Both the position numbers and the translations under genes were made by a program. Source: Dysidea avara (Eukaryota; Porifera; Demospongiae; Dictyoceratida; Dysideidae). From it: a DNA stretch of 64,000 nt. The notes below the pieces were generated by a model. It saw only the letters and a program-made list of their open reading frames with translations. It was not told the origin of the DNA and did no database searches. The stretch lies in the NCBI RefSeq assembly GCF_963678975.1, contig NC_089279.1, positions 33,010,660 through 33,074,659 of the forward strand. Reading direction: 5' to 3'. How positions within the stretch are numbered: the stretch's first letter is position 1; each line of letters starts with the position of its first letter. This document shows positions 63,841 to 64,000 of this stretch, piece after piece.

Positions 63841-64000
63841 CTGAGGATTATAAACAGAAAACTATTTTTACTTCATTATCCACATTTCATTATAAGAGTG
63901 TATGTGAATACAGTACCAAAGCCTTTGTGTATGCTTTACGTATAGTTATAGGTTGCTTTACTGCATAAGGACTCTTAGAAGATTCATACATTAAATTATC

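Overview
The window is animal nuclear DNA, AT-rich and full of repeats. Its genes have many short introns with GT/AG ends and extracellular animal domains: trypsin-inhibitor-like (TIL), Kunitz, VWC-like half-domains, sushi/CCP, hormone-receptor-like (HRM), GAIN/GPS and a seven-helix receptor. Small introns, Cys-rich secreted inhibitors and an adhesion GPCR suit a sponge (demosponge). That is an inference; a cnidarian or other early-branching animal is not excluded. No bacterial, organellar or CRISPR sequence was seen.

Layout. 1-2808 (-): 5' part of a secreted Kunitz/TIL/VWC inhibitor gene that runs off the left edge. 2960-10700: transposons, a degraded hAT-type transposase copy and non-coding repeats. 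10889-12903 (+): a second secreted gene with seven tandem TIL domains. 13570-15700 (-): LINE reverse-transcriptase relic. 16498-19732 (-): a third inhibitor gene (TIL, VWC, Kunitz, EGF-like, Kunitz, five TILs), paralogous to the first in its 5' half and to the second in its 3' half. 20265-23862: a Mutator-like MITE and the second copy of the hAT-type segment. 23942-28894: a 5'-truncated LINE with a 14-bp target duplication, split by an element with ~705-bp terminal inverted repeats. 29270-31919 and 42140-45983: paralogous segments with gypsy gag fragments and MITEs. 31920-32243: near-perfect foldback. 32455-35170: 30-bp minisatellite. 37886-38580: 75-bp satellite. 45956-52553 (-): 28 exons of an adhesion GPCR whose reading phase closes at every junction, with more sushi exons at 57577, 58405 and 63667. 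Its large 5' introns hold hAT-type MITEs and a complete but inactive gypsy LTR retrotransposon (58614-62700).

The three inhibitor genes look like one locally duplicated family. Two share the signal peptide, the bases before the start codon, a TATA-like box and a nuclear-receptor DR1 site. All four Kunitz domains have Arg at P1, which predicts trypsin-like targets. The most unusual signal is a ~27-bp motif (core TACTCTAATAGAGCAGTCA) that recurs about 25 times on both strands inside otherwise unrelated TIR elements and introns, often in head-to-tail pairs. Several insertions are dated against paralogous empty sites within the window.
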